Shown here: positions 35,474 to 44,533 of the stretch, piece by piece
Layout: every line of letters begins with the position of its first letter
How positions within the stretch are numbered: the first letter of the stretch is position 1
From: Microthrixaceae bacterium
Lineage (GTDB): Bacteria; Actinomycetota; Acidimicrobiia; Acidimicrobiales; Microtrichaceae
Length of the DNA stretch: 64,000 bases
Direction: 5' to 3'
NCBI GenBank assembly: GCA_023957975.1
Contig: JAMLGM010000003.1
Location: 252,501-316,500 of the forward strand
Program-made: the position numbers and the translations under genes
Notes under the pieces: model-generated
Told to the model about the DNA's origin: nothing
The model's input: only the letters and a program-made list of their open reading frames with translations
The model's database searches: none

Positions 35474-36457
35474 TCAGGGCTCCCAGGAGTGGTCGTCGGC
35501 GATCTCCCCCGAGAGGTGTGATCGTCCGGTATCGCAGGACGTCAGCAGCGGGCACCATCGACACGACGGGGAGGCGACGAGGGTCGGCTCGCGTTCGCCG
35601 ATCATCAGCTCGACGATCTTGTGCGCCGCGGACGCGGTTCGTAGGACCGCCGAGTGCAGGACCTGTTCGTCGACGTCCTCGGTCTGCATCGACGCGCTGT
35701 CGAGGTAGTAGCTCACCAGGAGTCGCGGAGGAACTCCGACACGTAGAGCGTCGAGCAGTGCGTAGAAGCGCAGATCCTCGACGTGGGCCGGGGAGCGTCG
35801 GCCGGTCTTGAAGTCGACGATGACCTTGCCGGCGACGTGGCCGTCGGCCTGGCCGATCGTCAGGTCGGGCTTGCCGCTCAAAACGATGCGGCCCTCGAAG
35901 AAGTCGGCTCGCATCGGAACCTCGGTCGCCGGACGCCACTTGCGATCGAGCGGCGGGAAGCATTCCTGGAAGGTGACCAGCGCGTTGTTGGCCTCGGCGC
36001 GCACCATGTCGAGGTCTCCCGCCTCCGCGGTGGACAGCCATTCGCCGACCGACTTGGCCTCGGCGATGAGGCGGGCGATGGCCTCGTCGATGAGGTCGAG
36101 TGGTGCCCACTCTCGGGTCGTTGTGACGTCGACCTCGATCGCCTTGTGGGCGACGATGCCCCGGGCCACGGGAACGCTCCAGGAGAACTCAAGGTCCTCC
36201 TCGGCGAGATAGCGGGTCTCGCAGCCGTGCACCTTCTCCAACTTGTGTTTGGAGAGCCAGATTGTGTCGTCGAGGTCGTCTCCGAGCAGGCGAATCGTCG
36301 CAGCGAGCCGCTTTTCCAACTCGGCTCGTAGATGTTCCTTCAGCCCGGGCTCGAACGTCGGCCGTTGCGATCTCGGCGCGCCGAGACGGGCGAGAACCTC
36401 GGCCTGAGCGTCGTTGAAATGCGGGTCCGCTGGGACTCGATGCTCCGGCTCGCTCAT
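35474..36457 (-). CDS. PD-(D/E)XK nuclease-family protein with predicted 4Fe-4S cluster
   Basis: A 327-residue stand-alone protein related to RecB/Cas4/AddB nuclease domains. Active-site elements: His104 (VAHKAIE), Asp198 (GKPDLTIG), and Asp215-x-Lys217 (IVDFKTG). Four cysteines are in the iron-sulfur pattern of AddB and Cas4: Cys79 before the nuclease core and Cys299-x2-Cys302-x5-Cys308 after it (CRWCPLLTSC). It may process DNA ends or flaps. No CRISPR or helicase partner is adjacent, although a UvrD-like helicase lies 1 kb away on the other strand. Start ATG 36455-36457. Confidence 0.87.
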   Translation of the reverse strand: MSEPEHRVPADPHFNDAQAEVLARLGAPRSQRPTFEPGLKEHLRAELEKRLAATIRLLGDDLDDTIWLSKHKLEKVHGCETRYLAEEDLEFSWSVPVARGIVAHKAIEVDVTTTREWAPLDLIDEAIARLIAEAKSVGEWLSTAEAGDLDMVRAEANNALVTFQECFPPLDRKWRPATEVPMRADFFEGRIVLSGKPDLTIGQADGHVAGKVIVDFKTGRRSPAHVEDLRFYALLDALRVGVPPRLLVSYYLDSASMQTEDVDEQVLHSAVLRTASAAHKIVELMIGEREPTLVASPSCRWCPLLTSCDTGRSHLSGEIADDHSWEP

Positions 36458-36519
36458 CGAATCGAGTGTAGAGACGACAACGGATCGTCGTTGCCCGAGT
36501 CGCCACCGACCCGGTAGGC

Positions 36520-36996
36520 ATGGGCATCATGTTTCACATCGTGCTGGTCGCGCCCCAGATTCCTCCGAACACCGGCAACGTGATCCGATTGTGCGCCAAT
36601 GTCGGAGCCTCGCTGCACCTTGTCCGGCCGCTCGGCTTCGACATCGACGATGCGTCGTTGCGCCGGGCGGGCCTCGACTATCACGAGTTCGTGACGATGC
36701 GGGTGCACGACGACCTTGCTCAGTGTCGCGCCGCGATCGGCGACGGTCCGTCGTGGTATGGCCTGAGCCGTCACGGACGTCGCACCTACACCGACGTCGC
36801 GTACTCGCCCGGCGATGTCCTGGTGTTCGGTTCGGAGGCGTCGGGGTTCACGCCGGAGGTGCGTGCGGGGTTCGGCGAGCGACTCATCTCGCTGCCGATG
36901 CGGCCGGACAACCGCAGCCTCAACCTCTCCAACAGCGTGGCGGTGGTGGCCTACGAAGCGTGGAGACAGAACGGCTTCGCCGGAGCCCAGGACTGA
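36520..36996 (+). CDS. trmL: tRNA (cytidine/uridine-34-2'-O)-methyltransferase
   Basis: A compact SPOUT methyltransferase (158 aa) that methylates the wobble nucleotide of tRNA-Leu in characterised relatives. The knot motifs are VLVAPQIPPNTGNVIRLCANVGASLHLV, VLVFGSEASGF and LPMRPDNRSLNLSNSVAVVAYEAWRQ. It starts at ATG 36520, or at a second ATG at 36529 that gives the more usual MFHIVLV. It diverges from the nuclease-like gene by 62 bases. Confidence 0.94.
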   Translation: MGIMFHIVLVAPQIPPNTGNVIRLCANVGASLHLVRPLGFDIDDASLRRAGLDYHEFVTMRVHDDLAQCRAAIGDGPSWYGLSRHGRRTYTDVAYSPGDVLVFGSEASGFTPEVRAGFGERLISLPMRPDNRSLNLSNSVAVVAYEAWRQNGFAGAQD

Positions 36997-37018
36997 AGCG
37001 CTGGTCGGGATGCGGAGG

Positions 37019-37477
37019 TCAGAAGTTCTCGATCAACGAGGACGGATCGGCGACCAGATCGCGAACGAGCGCGGGGAGGTCGCCCGACGCCACATCAGCG
37101 ATGGTCGTGTGGTCGACGATCGCTCGTAGGTTGCAGCGCAGAGCGATCCACATATCGCGTAGGGGGGCGGCGGCGCCGGGGTAGTCCAACTCGGTGGGCT
37201 TGAGGCCACGAACTTGAGCGAGGGGGCCTTCGACCGACCGCACGACGTCGCCGATCGAGATCGAGGCCGCGTCGCGGGCCAGGCGGAACCCGCCGTTGGC
37301 ACTTCGCTGGGACACGATGAGGCCGGATCGGCGCAGGTCGGTGAGGATGCCGCGCAGGAACCCGAGTGGAATGTCTTGTGCCTCGGCGATCTGTTCGGCC
37401 TTCGCTCGGCCTTCCGGCGAGGCGGCGATCTCGATCATGGCGCGCATCGCGTAGTCGGCTTTGGCGGTGACATGCAC
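37019..37477 (-). CDS. Rrf2-family transcriptional regulator without cluster cysteines
   Basis: A 152-residue winged-helix regulator: HVTAKADYAMRAMIEIA, then the recognition helix region GFLRGILTDLRRSGLIVSQRSANGGFRLARD typical of Rrf2. IscR- and NsrR-type members carry three Cys ligands for an Fe-S cluster around residues 90-110. Here only one Cys (in ALRCNLRAI) is present, so it probably does not hold a cluster (compare CymR/YwnA types). It diverges from the UvrD helicase gene by 43 bases and may control itself or that gene. The effector is unknown. Confidence 0.9.
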   Translation of the reverse strand: MHVTAKADYAMRAMIEIAASPEGRAKAEQIAEAQDIPLGFLRGILTDLRRSGLIVSQRSANGGFRLARDAASISIGDVVRSVEGPLAQVRGLKPTELDYPGAAAPLRDMWIALRCNLRAIVDHTTIADVASGDLPALVRDLVADPSSLIENF

Positions 37478-37520
37478 GACGACAGTCTGGCAGACCCCGA
37501 CGCACTAGACTGCCGAACGA

Positions 37521-39680
37521 ATGTTCGTAGAACCGGATTTGGGCGATAGCGAAGCATCGAACCCTCGTTGGGCGCGAGGCCTCAATGCCGCGCAATACGC
37601 CGCTGCGGTGTCCGATGCCGACGCACTTCTCATCGTGGCCGGTGCCGGCACCGGCAAGACCGGCACGCTCGCGGCGCGGGTTGCCCGGCTGATCGAGGAA
37701 GGCATCCCGCCGAATCGCATCCTGTTGCTGACCTTCACCCGCCGAGCCGCCCAGGAGATGTTGGCGCGGGCCGGTCGGCTGAGCGACGGGGTCGCCACCG
37801 CGCAGGTGTGGGGCGGTACCTTTCATTCGGTCGCCAATCGGCTCTTGCGCCACTACGGGCGAGGAGTCGGACTCGACCCCAACTTCACGGTGCTCGATCA
37901 GGCCGATGCACTCGAGCTCTTTGGCATCGTTCGTGCGGCTGCGGTCGACACGGCGGGAACCCGCTTTCCCAAGAAGGAGACGATCGCCGCCGTCTACGAC
38001 CGCGTGGTGGGCACGCAGCGTCCGCTCGGCGAGGTGGTTCGCGCCGAGTATCCCTGGGTGGTGGGGCATCTGGAGGCGCTTCCCCCGCTGTTCGTCGAGT
38101 ACACGCGCCGCAAGCGGTCGCGGCGGGTGCTGGATTACGCGGATCTGTTGTTGTTCTGGCGGGCGATGTTGGTTGCCCCCGAGGTGGGTCCGGAGGTTGC
38201 TTCGCGCTTCGATCACGTGCTCGTCGACGAGTTTCAGGACACCGACCCGGTGCAGGCGGACATCGTGCACTCGCTGGCGGACTTTGGATGCAAACTCACC
38301 GTGGTCGGTGACGATGCGCAGTCGATCTACGGGTTCCGGGCGGCGACCGTGGAGAACATGTGGCGGTTCGTCGACCGTCGTCCGGGGGCTGAACAGGTCA
38401 CCCTGGAGGACAACTATCGCTCGGTGGCGCCCATTCTGGCCGTGGCCAATGCCGTGTTGGCCCAGTCGGACCGACACTTCGACAAGGAGCTACGCGCTCG
38501 TCGTTCGGGCGAGCGTCGACCCGTGCTGGTGTCGTGTCACGACGAGTTGAGCCAGGCCCGCGTGGTGGTCGACAACATCTTGGAGCTTCGCGAAGAGGGC
38601 ATGTTGCTGTCGGACCAGGCCGTGCTGTTTCGAGCGGGATACCACTCCGACCTGCTGGAGCTTGAACTCGGTCGCCGGGACGTTCCCTATGTGAAATGGG
38701 GAGGGTTGAAGTTTCTCGAGGCTGCACATATCAAGGACCTGGTGTCGTTGTTGCGGGTGCTCGACAACCCGTGGGACGAGCTGGCCTGGAGCCGTGTGTT
38801 GCGCACCCTGCCGGGGGTCGGACCGGCGTCGGTGCGTTCAATATCGGCAGCGATCGGACTCGACGCTCTGGGTGATGTCGAGTTCGATGGTGCAAGAGGC
38901 GACAGCGCTGCGCTCGCTGGCGGCGCTCGAACCCCGCTGGACCGGTTCCTACGGGATGAAATCGCAGTCCCAAGTGCGGCTCGCGAGGAGTTCCTGACCC
39001 TGCGGGAGGCGTTGTCGCAGTGCATCGGGCGGAGCGCTGACGGTGTCGGGCAAGAGCCGCCGGTCGCAGCGCAGGTCGAGCGGCTCATCGAGTGGTGCAA
39101 CCCCAGTTTCGATCGTCGGTACGAACGAGCCGAGGTGCGGGCAGGTGACCTGCAGCAGCTCGCGGTGCTGGCTGAGTCGTATGAGTCGCGCAGTCGTTTC
39201 CTGACCGAGTTGACGCTTGAACCCCCGGCGTCGACGGGAGACCTCGCGGATGAGCCGCACAAGGACGACGACGTTTTGACCCTGTCGACCGTGCATTCGG
39301 CCAAGGGGATGGAGTGGGGTGCGGTGCACCTCATCCATGCAGCCGACGGGATCTTCCCTGCCGACATGAGCCTTTCGAGCGTCGACGGGCTCGAGGAAGA
39401 GCGCCGGCTGATGTATGTCGCGTTGACGAGAGCCCGAGATGCCCTGAGCGTGTATGTGCCGCTGCGCTATCACCACAAGCGGGCTGGGGTGAGCGATCGT
39501 CATTCGTTCGCTCCCATCAGCCGGTTTCTGTCGCCGATTCGCGAGCTCTTCGACGAGACTTCGGACGGATCTGGCGAAGGTGGGGCTGCGGGGTCTGCGC
39601 TGCGTGGATCCACGCTTGACGCCACCGTGACGGTGGCCGACGAGGTCGACGCACTGAACTCATCGCTATGGAGTCTGTGA
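37521..39680 (+). CDS. UvrD/Rep-family superfamily 1 DNA helicase
   Basis: A 719-residue SF1A helicase. Motifs in order: Q-motif LNAAQYAAA, Walker A VAGAGTGKTGTLAARV, motif Ia LLTFTRRAAQEM, Walker B VLVDEFQDTDPVQ, motif III VVGDDAQSIYGFR, motif IV LEDNYRSV, motif V LSTVHSAKGMEW and motif VI YVALTRARDAL. There is no C-terminal nuclease domain. It translocates 3'-5' on single-stranded DNA and is likely a repair or restart helicase. Its length is similar to Rep/UvrD. The start (ATG 37521) is close to the divergent Rrf2 gene. Confidence 0.92.
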   Translation: MFVEPDLGDSEASNPRWARGLNAAQYAAAVSDADALLIVAGAGTGKTGTLAARVARLIEEGIPPNRILLLTFTRRAAQEMLARAGRLSDGVATAQVWGGTFHSVANRLLRHYGRGVGLDPNFTVLDQADALELFGIVRAAAVDTAGTRFPKKETIAAVYDRVVGTQRPLGEVVRAEYPWVVGHLEALPPLFVEYTRRKRSRRVLDYADLLLFWRAMLVAPEVGPEVASRFDHVLVDEFQDTDPVQADIVHSLADFGCKLTVVGDDAQSIYGFRAATVENMWRFVDRRPGAEQVTLEDNYRSVAPILAVANAVLAQSDRHFDKELRARRSGERRPVLVSCHDELSQARVVVDNILELREEGMLLSDQAVLFRAGYHSDLLELELGRRDVPYVKWGGLKFLEAAHIKDLVSLLRVLDNPWDELAWSRVLRTLPGVGPASVRSISAAIGLDALGDVEFDGARGDSAALAGGARTPLDRFLRDEIAVPSAAREEFLTLREALSQCIGRSADGVGQEPPVAAQVERLIEWCNPSFDRRYERAEVRAGDLQQLAVLAESYESRSRFLTELTLEPPASTGDLADEPHKDDDVLTLSTVHSAKGMEWGAVHLIHAADGIFPADMSLSSVDGLEEERRLMYVALTRARDALSVYVPLRYHHKRAGVSDRHSFAPISRFLSPIRELFDETSDGSGEGGAAGSALRGSTLDATVTVADEVDALNSSLWSL

Positions 39681-39716
39681 CCTCCGGCGGTGGCGGCGGG
39701 CGATGTGGCACGGCAC

Positions 39717-39731
39717 CCCGCCATGGGCGGG
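39717..39731. terminator. Possible short hairpin between UvrD and HNH genes
   Basis: CCCGC-CATGG-GCGGG in the 84-base convergent gap. The stem is only 5 bp and no T-run follows directly; weak. Confidence 0.3.
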
Positions 39732-39764
39732 TCTCGTTGATCGCCGGTTTTTGGGGCCGACGGT

Positions 39765-41285
39765 TCATTGGCGTATCGGTGGTTGGGGTGGTTTGGCCGG
39801 GGTGAGTGAGAGTTGCCCGGCGGTGGGGCGCCTGGCCCTCGTCGCTCTACCGGTTCGTCCAGTCCTGCCCGAGTTTCGGCGGGTGCGGGCGTCGTGGGGT
39901 CGGTGGATGCGGGTGTTGGGGGTGGCGGCCATTCGGTCGTAACGGCGCCGGATGGTGGCGATCGCGTCGGTCAAATCGACGGTTCCGCCGCGGACTTTCA
40001 CCTTCGGTCGGGCCGGGGGTTCGGGTTGGGTGGCGAGCTCTTCGGGGATGGGGCCTTGGCGTTGTACCCCGTGTTGTTGCCCCCAGATGGTGATGCCACA
40101 GGGGTGGGTGTAGAGGGTCCATCCGTCGGTGGTGATGTGCATGGCCCATCCGACGCGGTGCACCAGGCCGTGGTGGTGTCGGCACAGACAGGCCAGGTTG
40201 TTGACCGCGGTGGCGCCGCCGTTGCGGTGATGGCGGACATGGTGGGCTTCGGTCTGTTGGACCGGTGCTTCGCAGCCGGGGAAACAACACCCCCCATCCC
40301 GGGCGGCGAGTGCGGCGCGTTGAGCATCGGTGGCGAGACGCACGGAGTGGCCGACATCGAGCGGTTGGCCGAGCGAGTCCAACAGGACAGCGCGGAGTTC
40401 CGGGTCACACATCATCCGTTCGATCACATCGGCGGTGAGCGGATCGCCTGTGGGGTTGTACGCCTTCGGGGTGCCGTGTTCGTCGGCCTGCAAGATGATG
40501 GTGACTTCGGCGGTTCCTGGCCGGTAGTTGCCCGACAGGGTGAACTGGGTGCCGAACCGGCACAGGTCCATCAACGCTTTGGCCCGCAACTGCGATTCTG
40601 ACGTCGTCGGTGACCGGTCGAATTGTTCAGCGTCGTTTCGAACCTGTTTGCGGTGACGGTTGGTGGCGTCGGTGATGGCTTGGCGTACGACCTCGGCGTA
40701 GTCGCCGAAGAACTCTCCGACGATCTCTACACCGATGACACCGTCGGGGCCGTGGATGTCGCGCAGGTCGAGCCAGGACTCTTCTGCAGGTGGGGCGGGT
40801 TCGGTGCCGTCGGTGTCGACGAGTCGTGCCAACGCGGCGATGACTTTTTCCCATTTCGCGAACGTCAAATGCTCCGCCAAATCCAACATGGGCCCGGCGT
40901 TGTCGGACCAGGTGGGTTCGATCCGCGGGTTCGACCACCGTCCGATCACGACCAGATGATCAAACCCCGCAACACCGGAACGCAGGCGGTCCAACACGTC
41001 GGGCCGATACCGGCGTCGTACCGCCCGAGCGACCGAAACCCGACGCGCCGCGGTCACCCCCGAACAACGAGCGGTCTTGGACACCCACGCTTTGGTGGAC
41101 AGACCTTCGACGATGTCGGTCATCCCAACAGCATCCAACTCCCCGAGCGCGTCGATCATGTGTAGATCCAAACGGCGTTGCAGCTCGAACAGGACCGCCA
41201 CGTCGTCGATCCCGGAACCCAGGCTATTCAGTTCGGTGTCGAAGCCCTCGAACATGTGTATGACACTAAACGCGACCCCTGACAC
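39765..41285 (-). CDS. DUF222/HNH endonuclease-domain protein (13E12-like)
   Basis: A 506-residue protein of the actinobacterial 13E12-repeat type. The N-terminal DUF222 region is about 20-300. The C-terminal HNH nuclease has DGGCCFPGCEAPVQQTEAHHVRHHRNGGATAVNNLACLCRHHHGLVHR, with the zinc-binding Cys pairs and the HH/N/H catalytic residues. Such genes occur in many copies in actinobacterial genomes and may be mobile or multi-copy elements; no inverted ends or target duplication are evident here. The C-terminal tail is Arg/Thr/Pro-rich. The start could be the internal Met at MFEGF. It separates the UvrD gene from the aro block. Confidence 0.87.
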   Translation of the reverse strand: MSGVAFSVIHMFEGFDTELNSLGSGIDDVAVLFELQRRLDLHMIDALGELDAVGMTDIVEGLSTKAWVSKTARCSGVTAARRVSVARAVRRRYRPDVLDRLRSGVAGFDHLVVIGRWSNPRIEPTWSDNAGPMLDLAEHLTFAKWEKVIAALARLVDTDGTEPAPPAEESWLDLRDIHGPDGVIGVEIVGEFFGDYAEVVRQAITDATNRHRKQVRNDAEQFDRSPTTSESQLRAKALMDLCRFGTQFTLSGNYRPGTAEVTIILQADEHGTPKAYNPTGDPLTADVIERMMCDPELRAVLLDSLGQPLDVGHSVRLATDAQRAALAARDGGCCFPGCEAPVQQTEAHHVRHHRNGGATAVNNLACLCRHHHGLVHRVGWAMHITTDGWTLYTHPCGITIWGQQHGVQRQGPIPEELATQPEPPARPKVKVRGGTVDLTDAIATIRRRYDRMAATPNTRIHRPHDARTRRNSGRTGRTGRATRARRPTAGQLSLTPAKPPQPPIRQ

Positions 41286-41326
41286 TGAAGCCCGAGACAG
41301 CCAGATTCGCCCCGACCGGCGTCGAT

Positions 41327-42328
41327 TCAGCGCAACGCCGACAGGGCGTCGAGCAGCACCTCGTGTGGCACACCGGTCACCGGCTCGACCCCATTGGGCC
41401 CGTCGAGCACAAAGGTCACCTCGCGGGTCGCCTTCTTGTCCTTGGCGAACAGCGCGATCAGCTCCTCCGAACCCATGGCCTCCGGCACGGAATTCTTGAG
41501 CTCGTATCGGTTGATGACCCGGTAGTGCTCGGCCACATCATCGGCATCGATACGTCCGAGGCGGTGCGCCACCTCGGCGGCATACAACAGCCCGATCGCC
41601 ACGGCCTCACCGTGGCGAAGCTCATGGTCCCCAAGGGTCTCAAGGGCGTGGGCGAGGGTGTGCCCATAGTTGAGGATCGCCCGCCGACCGGACTCGCGTT
41701 CGTCCGACGCGACGACCTCCGCTTTGATCCGCACGCATGCGGCAACCCGCTCGTCGAGATCGAGGGCATCGAGATTGCCGCCGCCGAGCCAGTGGTACTT
41801 CGCAAGCTCCCCCAGCCCACATCGCCACTCCTCGGGCGGCAGCGTGGCCAGCACCTCGGTATCGCACAGCACCGCAGAGGGCTGCCAATAGGCCCCCACG
41901 AGGTTCTTACCCTGCGGAAGGTTCACGCCGGTCTTGCCCCCGATCGCCGCATCGATCTGCGCCAGCAACGTGGTCGCCACGTGCACCACGGGGATGCCAC
42001 GGTGGTAGATCGCTGCGGTGAACCCCGCGATATCGGTGACGATTCCACCTCCGACGGCGACGACCGCATCAGCTCGCGTCAGCCCCCACTCGGCGAATTC
42101 CCGGCACAGGCGTTCGACGGTCGACATGGTCTTGAAGTGTTCGCCGTCGCCGATGCGAAACACGCGATGTTCACGCCCCGGATCCACCGCAATCTGGAGG
42201 TTCTCCGACGTCACCACGGCGACCCGGCGAATTCGCGACGGCAACACCGATGCCAACTCGTGGCGGACCCCCTGCCCCACCAGAACCGGGTAGCTCCGGT
42301 CTCCCAACTCGACCTCGACGCGGATCAT
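41327..42328 (-). CDS. aroB: 3-dehydroquinate synthase
   Basis: AroB closes the ring in the second step of the shikimate pathway. The 333-residue protein has VVAVGGGIVTDIAGFTAAIYHRGIPVVHVATTLLAQIDAAIGGKTGVNLPQGKNLVGAYWQP, the zinc and NAD site, and the late RRAILNYGHTLAHALE. Length is normal. It overlaps aroK by 4 bases (ATGA), so aroK and aroB are co-translated on the minus strand. Confidence 0.97.
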   Translation of the reverse strand: MIRVEVELGDRSYPVLVGQGVRHELASVLPSRIRRVAVVTSENLQIAVDPGREHRVFRIGDGEHFKTMSTVERLCREFAEWGLTRADAVVAVGGGIVTDIAGFTAAIYHRGIPVVHVATTLLAQIDAAIGGKTGVNLPQGKNLVGAYWQPSAVLCDTEVLATLPPEEWRCGLGELAKYHWLGGGNLDALDLDERVAACVRIKAEVVASDERESGRRAILNYGHTLAHALETLGDHELRHGEAVAIGLLYAAEVAHRLGRIDADDVAEHYRVINRYELKNSVPEAMGSEELIALFAKDKKATREVTFVLDGPNGVEPVTGVPHEVLLDALSALR

Positions 42329-43053
42329 CGCGGCGCCCCAGTCCCGGCCCCAGTCCCGGCCCCAGTCCCGGCAACCTCATCCACCACGGCGGTGGCGACG
42401 GCCTCGCCGTCCTGAGCGGCCTCGCCGTCCTGAGCGGGATCCTCCACGGCCGAGAGCCGACTCAGCACCATTTCCACGACCTGTGGAATCGTTGCGGAAC
42501 CGACGTCGATTTCGATATCGGCGAGCGCACGGTAAAGCGGCTCACGCCGGGTTCGAAGGCGGGTCAGGTTCGCCTCGAGATCACCATCGAGCAACGGTCT
42601 GCGAACAGAACTGCTGCGAAGCCGGTCTGCAAGCACGTCGTCGGAGGATCGAAGCCACACCACGAGCGCCTGCCGCCTCAGCGCATCGAGGTTGCGTTGC
42701 CGCTCGACCACCCCGCCGCCGGTCGCGATGACCGCCCGCCGAGCCCTGCCCCGCACGCCGTTGCAAGCGCCGTCGAGCGCATCGAGCAACGCCGCGGTCT
42801 CGAGGGCACGAAATTCGTCCTCCCCGATCTCGTCGAAGATGGAACTGACGCTCTGCCCGCCCCGAACCGCAGACACCTCCGCGTCGATGTCGATGCATTC
42901 GACGCCGAGCGCTGTCGCCACACGCCGCGCCACGGCGGACTTGCCGACGCCGGCCATGCCCACGAACGCGATGGGTGCTGCAGTGGCGATCACGGTCGAC
43001 AAGGGTAGCGGCACCTCGTCAAGGCCGGCATCCGGCCAGATCAAGGCCGACAT
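42325..43053 (-). CDS. aroK: Shikimate kinase
   Basis: AroK phosphorylates shikimate. Walker A GMAGVGKSAVARRVA, the substrate-binding DIDAEV and ATGGGVV, and the LID region RRPLL are visible. Start chosen: ATG 43051-43053; a longer open frame would run into the PH-like gene. A start nearer the Walker A loop is possible. The C-terminal ~40 residues (AQDGEA repeat and TGAGTGAGTG) are low in complexity and are encoded by two short tandem repeats. The core is the normal ~170 aa. Confidence 0.93.
   Translation of the reverse strand: MSALIWPDAGLDEVPLPLSTVIATAAPIAFVGMAGVGKSAVARRVATALGVECIDIDAEVSAVRGGQSVSSIFDEIGEDEFRALETAALLDALDGACNGVRGRARRAVIATGGGVVERQRNLDALRRQALVVWLRSSDDVLADRLRSSSVRRPLLDGDLEANLTRLRTRREPLYRALADIEIDVGSATIPQVVEMVLSRLSAVEDPAQDGEAAQDGEAVATAVVDEVAGTGAGTGAGTGAPR
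42336..42371. repeat. 12-bp tandem repeat in the aroK 3' end (3 copies)
   Basis: Three exact copies of CCCCAGTCCCGG encode the Gly/Thr/Ala tail of AroK. Because the unit is a multiple of three, copy-number change would not shift the frame. Confidence 0.9.
42401..42436. repeat. 18-bp tandem repeat in the aroK 3' region (2 copies)
   Basis: Two exact copies of GCCTCGCCGTCCTGAGCG encode a repeated AQDGEA in the AroK tail. Confidence 0.9.
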
Positions 43054-43078
43054 CCGGCCGACGAGCGAGTGGCGGTTG

Positions 43079-44500
43079 CTACTGACCCAACCCGCCGACG
43101 AGGGTCGACGGATCGGCGCCGACCGACCCCTCAGTCGGCCCCAGAGCCAAGCCCTCAGCGGCGACGTCGGAACTCCCGGCAGTTTGACCACCAGTTTCCC
43201 TAGGACGGTTGGCCCTCCGGACACGCCCCGCGGCAACCATCGACATCACCGGCGCGAGTTCCGACCGAAGCGTCGGGGGTCGACGACCCACGGTCTCGAA
43301 GAACAGCCTGGCACCGTCGATCATGCCCACGACGACAACGCTGGAATCGGCGGGAACTCGGATGGCATCGCTGAACATGATCTCATCAGCACCGACCACC
43401 TCAACGTCGTTGACGTGGTTCCAGTCGAGTTCCATCTCCCAACGACTGATCCCGGTCCCCTTGACCTCCATACCGCCGGGTCCGAACGCCATGACGCCGC
43501 TCTTGCGCTTGCGTTTGATGTGCGGGTGACCACCGAGGTAATTGACCCCCACCACGACCTCCGGCCAGGCATCGCCCATGATCTCCCACGGAGCACGATC
43601 ATCGGCATCGAAACTCGGGATATCCGAGGCGGCCTCGGCCATCGCGTCCAGATCGCCGAAGAAGATGTCGTGAGCATCCGAGTCGACATCGGCAATGACC
43701 GGCATCGAACTGGTGACGGGGCCAGCCTTGAGATCGCCAGCCGACCCGGGCTGGACATCTGCTCCCAACTCCGCCTCCGACCGGGGCTCCGGCTGGGTCG
43801 CTCCGTGAAGGTTCGCAACGCCTGGCGCGAGATCAACCGGAGCGGTCCGGGGGGCAGGGGCTTTCAAGAAATCGAGCGCAGGTGCCGGAGCCACTGCAGG
43901 CTGAACCGGCACAGACTCGACCGGCACAGACTGAACCGGCACAGACTGAACCGTCACGGACTCTACCGGCACGGACTCGACCGGCACCGCGGGCACGGGC
44001 GCGATCGGCGGGGTCGCCCCTTCGATCAGGAACGGCTCGGGCATCGGGTCGGGCAGCGAATTCGGGATCGAATCCCCCAGCGGGCTCGTGGCCGGGGCCG
44101 AGCGGTCGCGCAGGCCGATCAGCACCTCGATCACTCGGTCGCTGAACGTCGAGGGCCAACCCACGAGCGACACCGAACCGTCGGCCTGTTGAAGCTCGAT
44201 CGTCTGCAGGGGGAAATCGGAGTTGTCGATGGCGTCGACGACCGTGATGTTCGAAAGCTCGATCCATCTCCGAACCCGAGCCTCGCCCGGATGGCCGATG
44301 CCAAGGCGGCTGTCGGTGAGGACGAACACCACATCGAGCAACGGGCGCTGGTGCCCCTCACCCAAGTGATACCAACCAGCCACAAGTTCATGAATCGGCG
44401 TCGCCGGGTTCAGCTGGTCGTCCAGCGATGCAAGCGCATCGGCGGCCCACGGGTTTTTCTGAGGGAACCGATGCGTCACCGCATCGACCAGTTTCATCAT
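43079..44500 (-). CDS. Unknown protein with two PH-like segments joined by a Pro/Val-rich repeat linker
   Basis: Function unknown; 473 aa. The N-terminal ~130 residues (LVAGWYHLGEGHQRPLLDVVFVLTDSRLGIGH, WIELSNITVV) and a later part (~310-410; KSGVMAFGPGGMEVKGTGISRWEMELDWNHVNDVEVV) look like PH-type beta domains that often bind lipids or proteins; this is by pattern only. Between them lies a low-complexity linker with a pentapeptide repeat (VPVES/VPVQS) and a Pro/Ala-rich stretch. No signal peptide or membrane helix is seen. It lies between aroK and the DUF4388 gene in the same direction, which suggests co-expression with the aro block and possible partnership with the DUF4388 protein. Confidence 0.8.
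   Translation of the reverse strand: MMKLVDAVTHRFPQKNPWAADALASLDDQLNPATPIHELVAGWYHLGEGHQRPLLDVVFVLTDSRLGIGHPGEARVRRWIELSNITVVDAIDNSDFPLQTIELQQADGSVSLVGWPSTFSDRVIEVLIGLRDRSAPATSPLGDSIPNSLPDPMPEPFLIEGATPPIAPVPAVPVESVPVESVTVQSVPVQSVPVESVPVQPAVAPAPALDFLKAPAPRTAPVDLAPGVANLHGATQPEPRSEAELGADVQPGSAGDLKAGPVTSSMPVIADVDSDAHDIFFGDLDAMAEAASDIPSFDADDRAPWEIMGDAWPEVVVGVNYLGGHPHIKRKRKSGVMAFGPGGMEVKGTGISRWEMELDWNHVNDVEVVGADEIMFSDAIRVPADSSVVVVGMIDGARLFFETVGRRPPTLRSELAPVMSMVAAGRVRRANRPRETGGQTAGSSDVAAEGLALGPTEGSVGADPSTLVGGLGQ
43902..43988. repeat. 15-bp tandem repeat in the PH-like gene (about 6 copies)
   Basis: Imperfect copies of TGAACCGGCACAGAC encode the VPVES/VPVQS/VTVQS pentapeptides of the linker. The unit keeps the reading frame. 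Confidence 0.85.
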
Positions 44501-44533
44501 CGAAATCTCACTACAGAGTCGGAGTTCGGCTGT

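Noticed and set aside
35474-36457. CRISPR-associated Cas4
   Set aside because: There is no repeat array or cas1/cas2 in the window; the protein is listed only as a Cas4/AddB-like nuclease.
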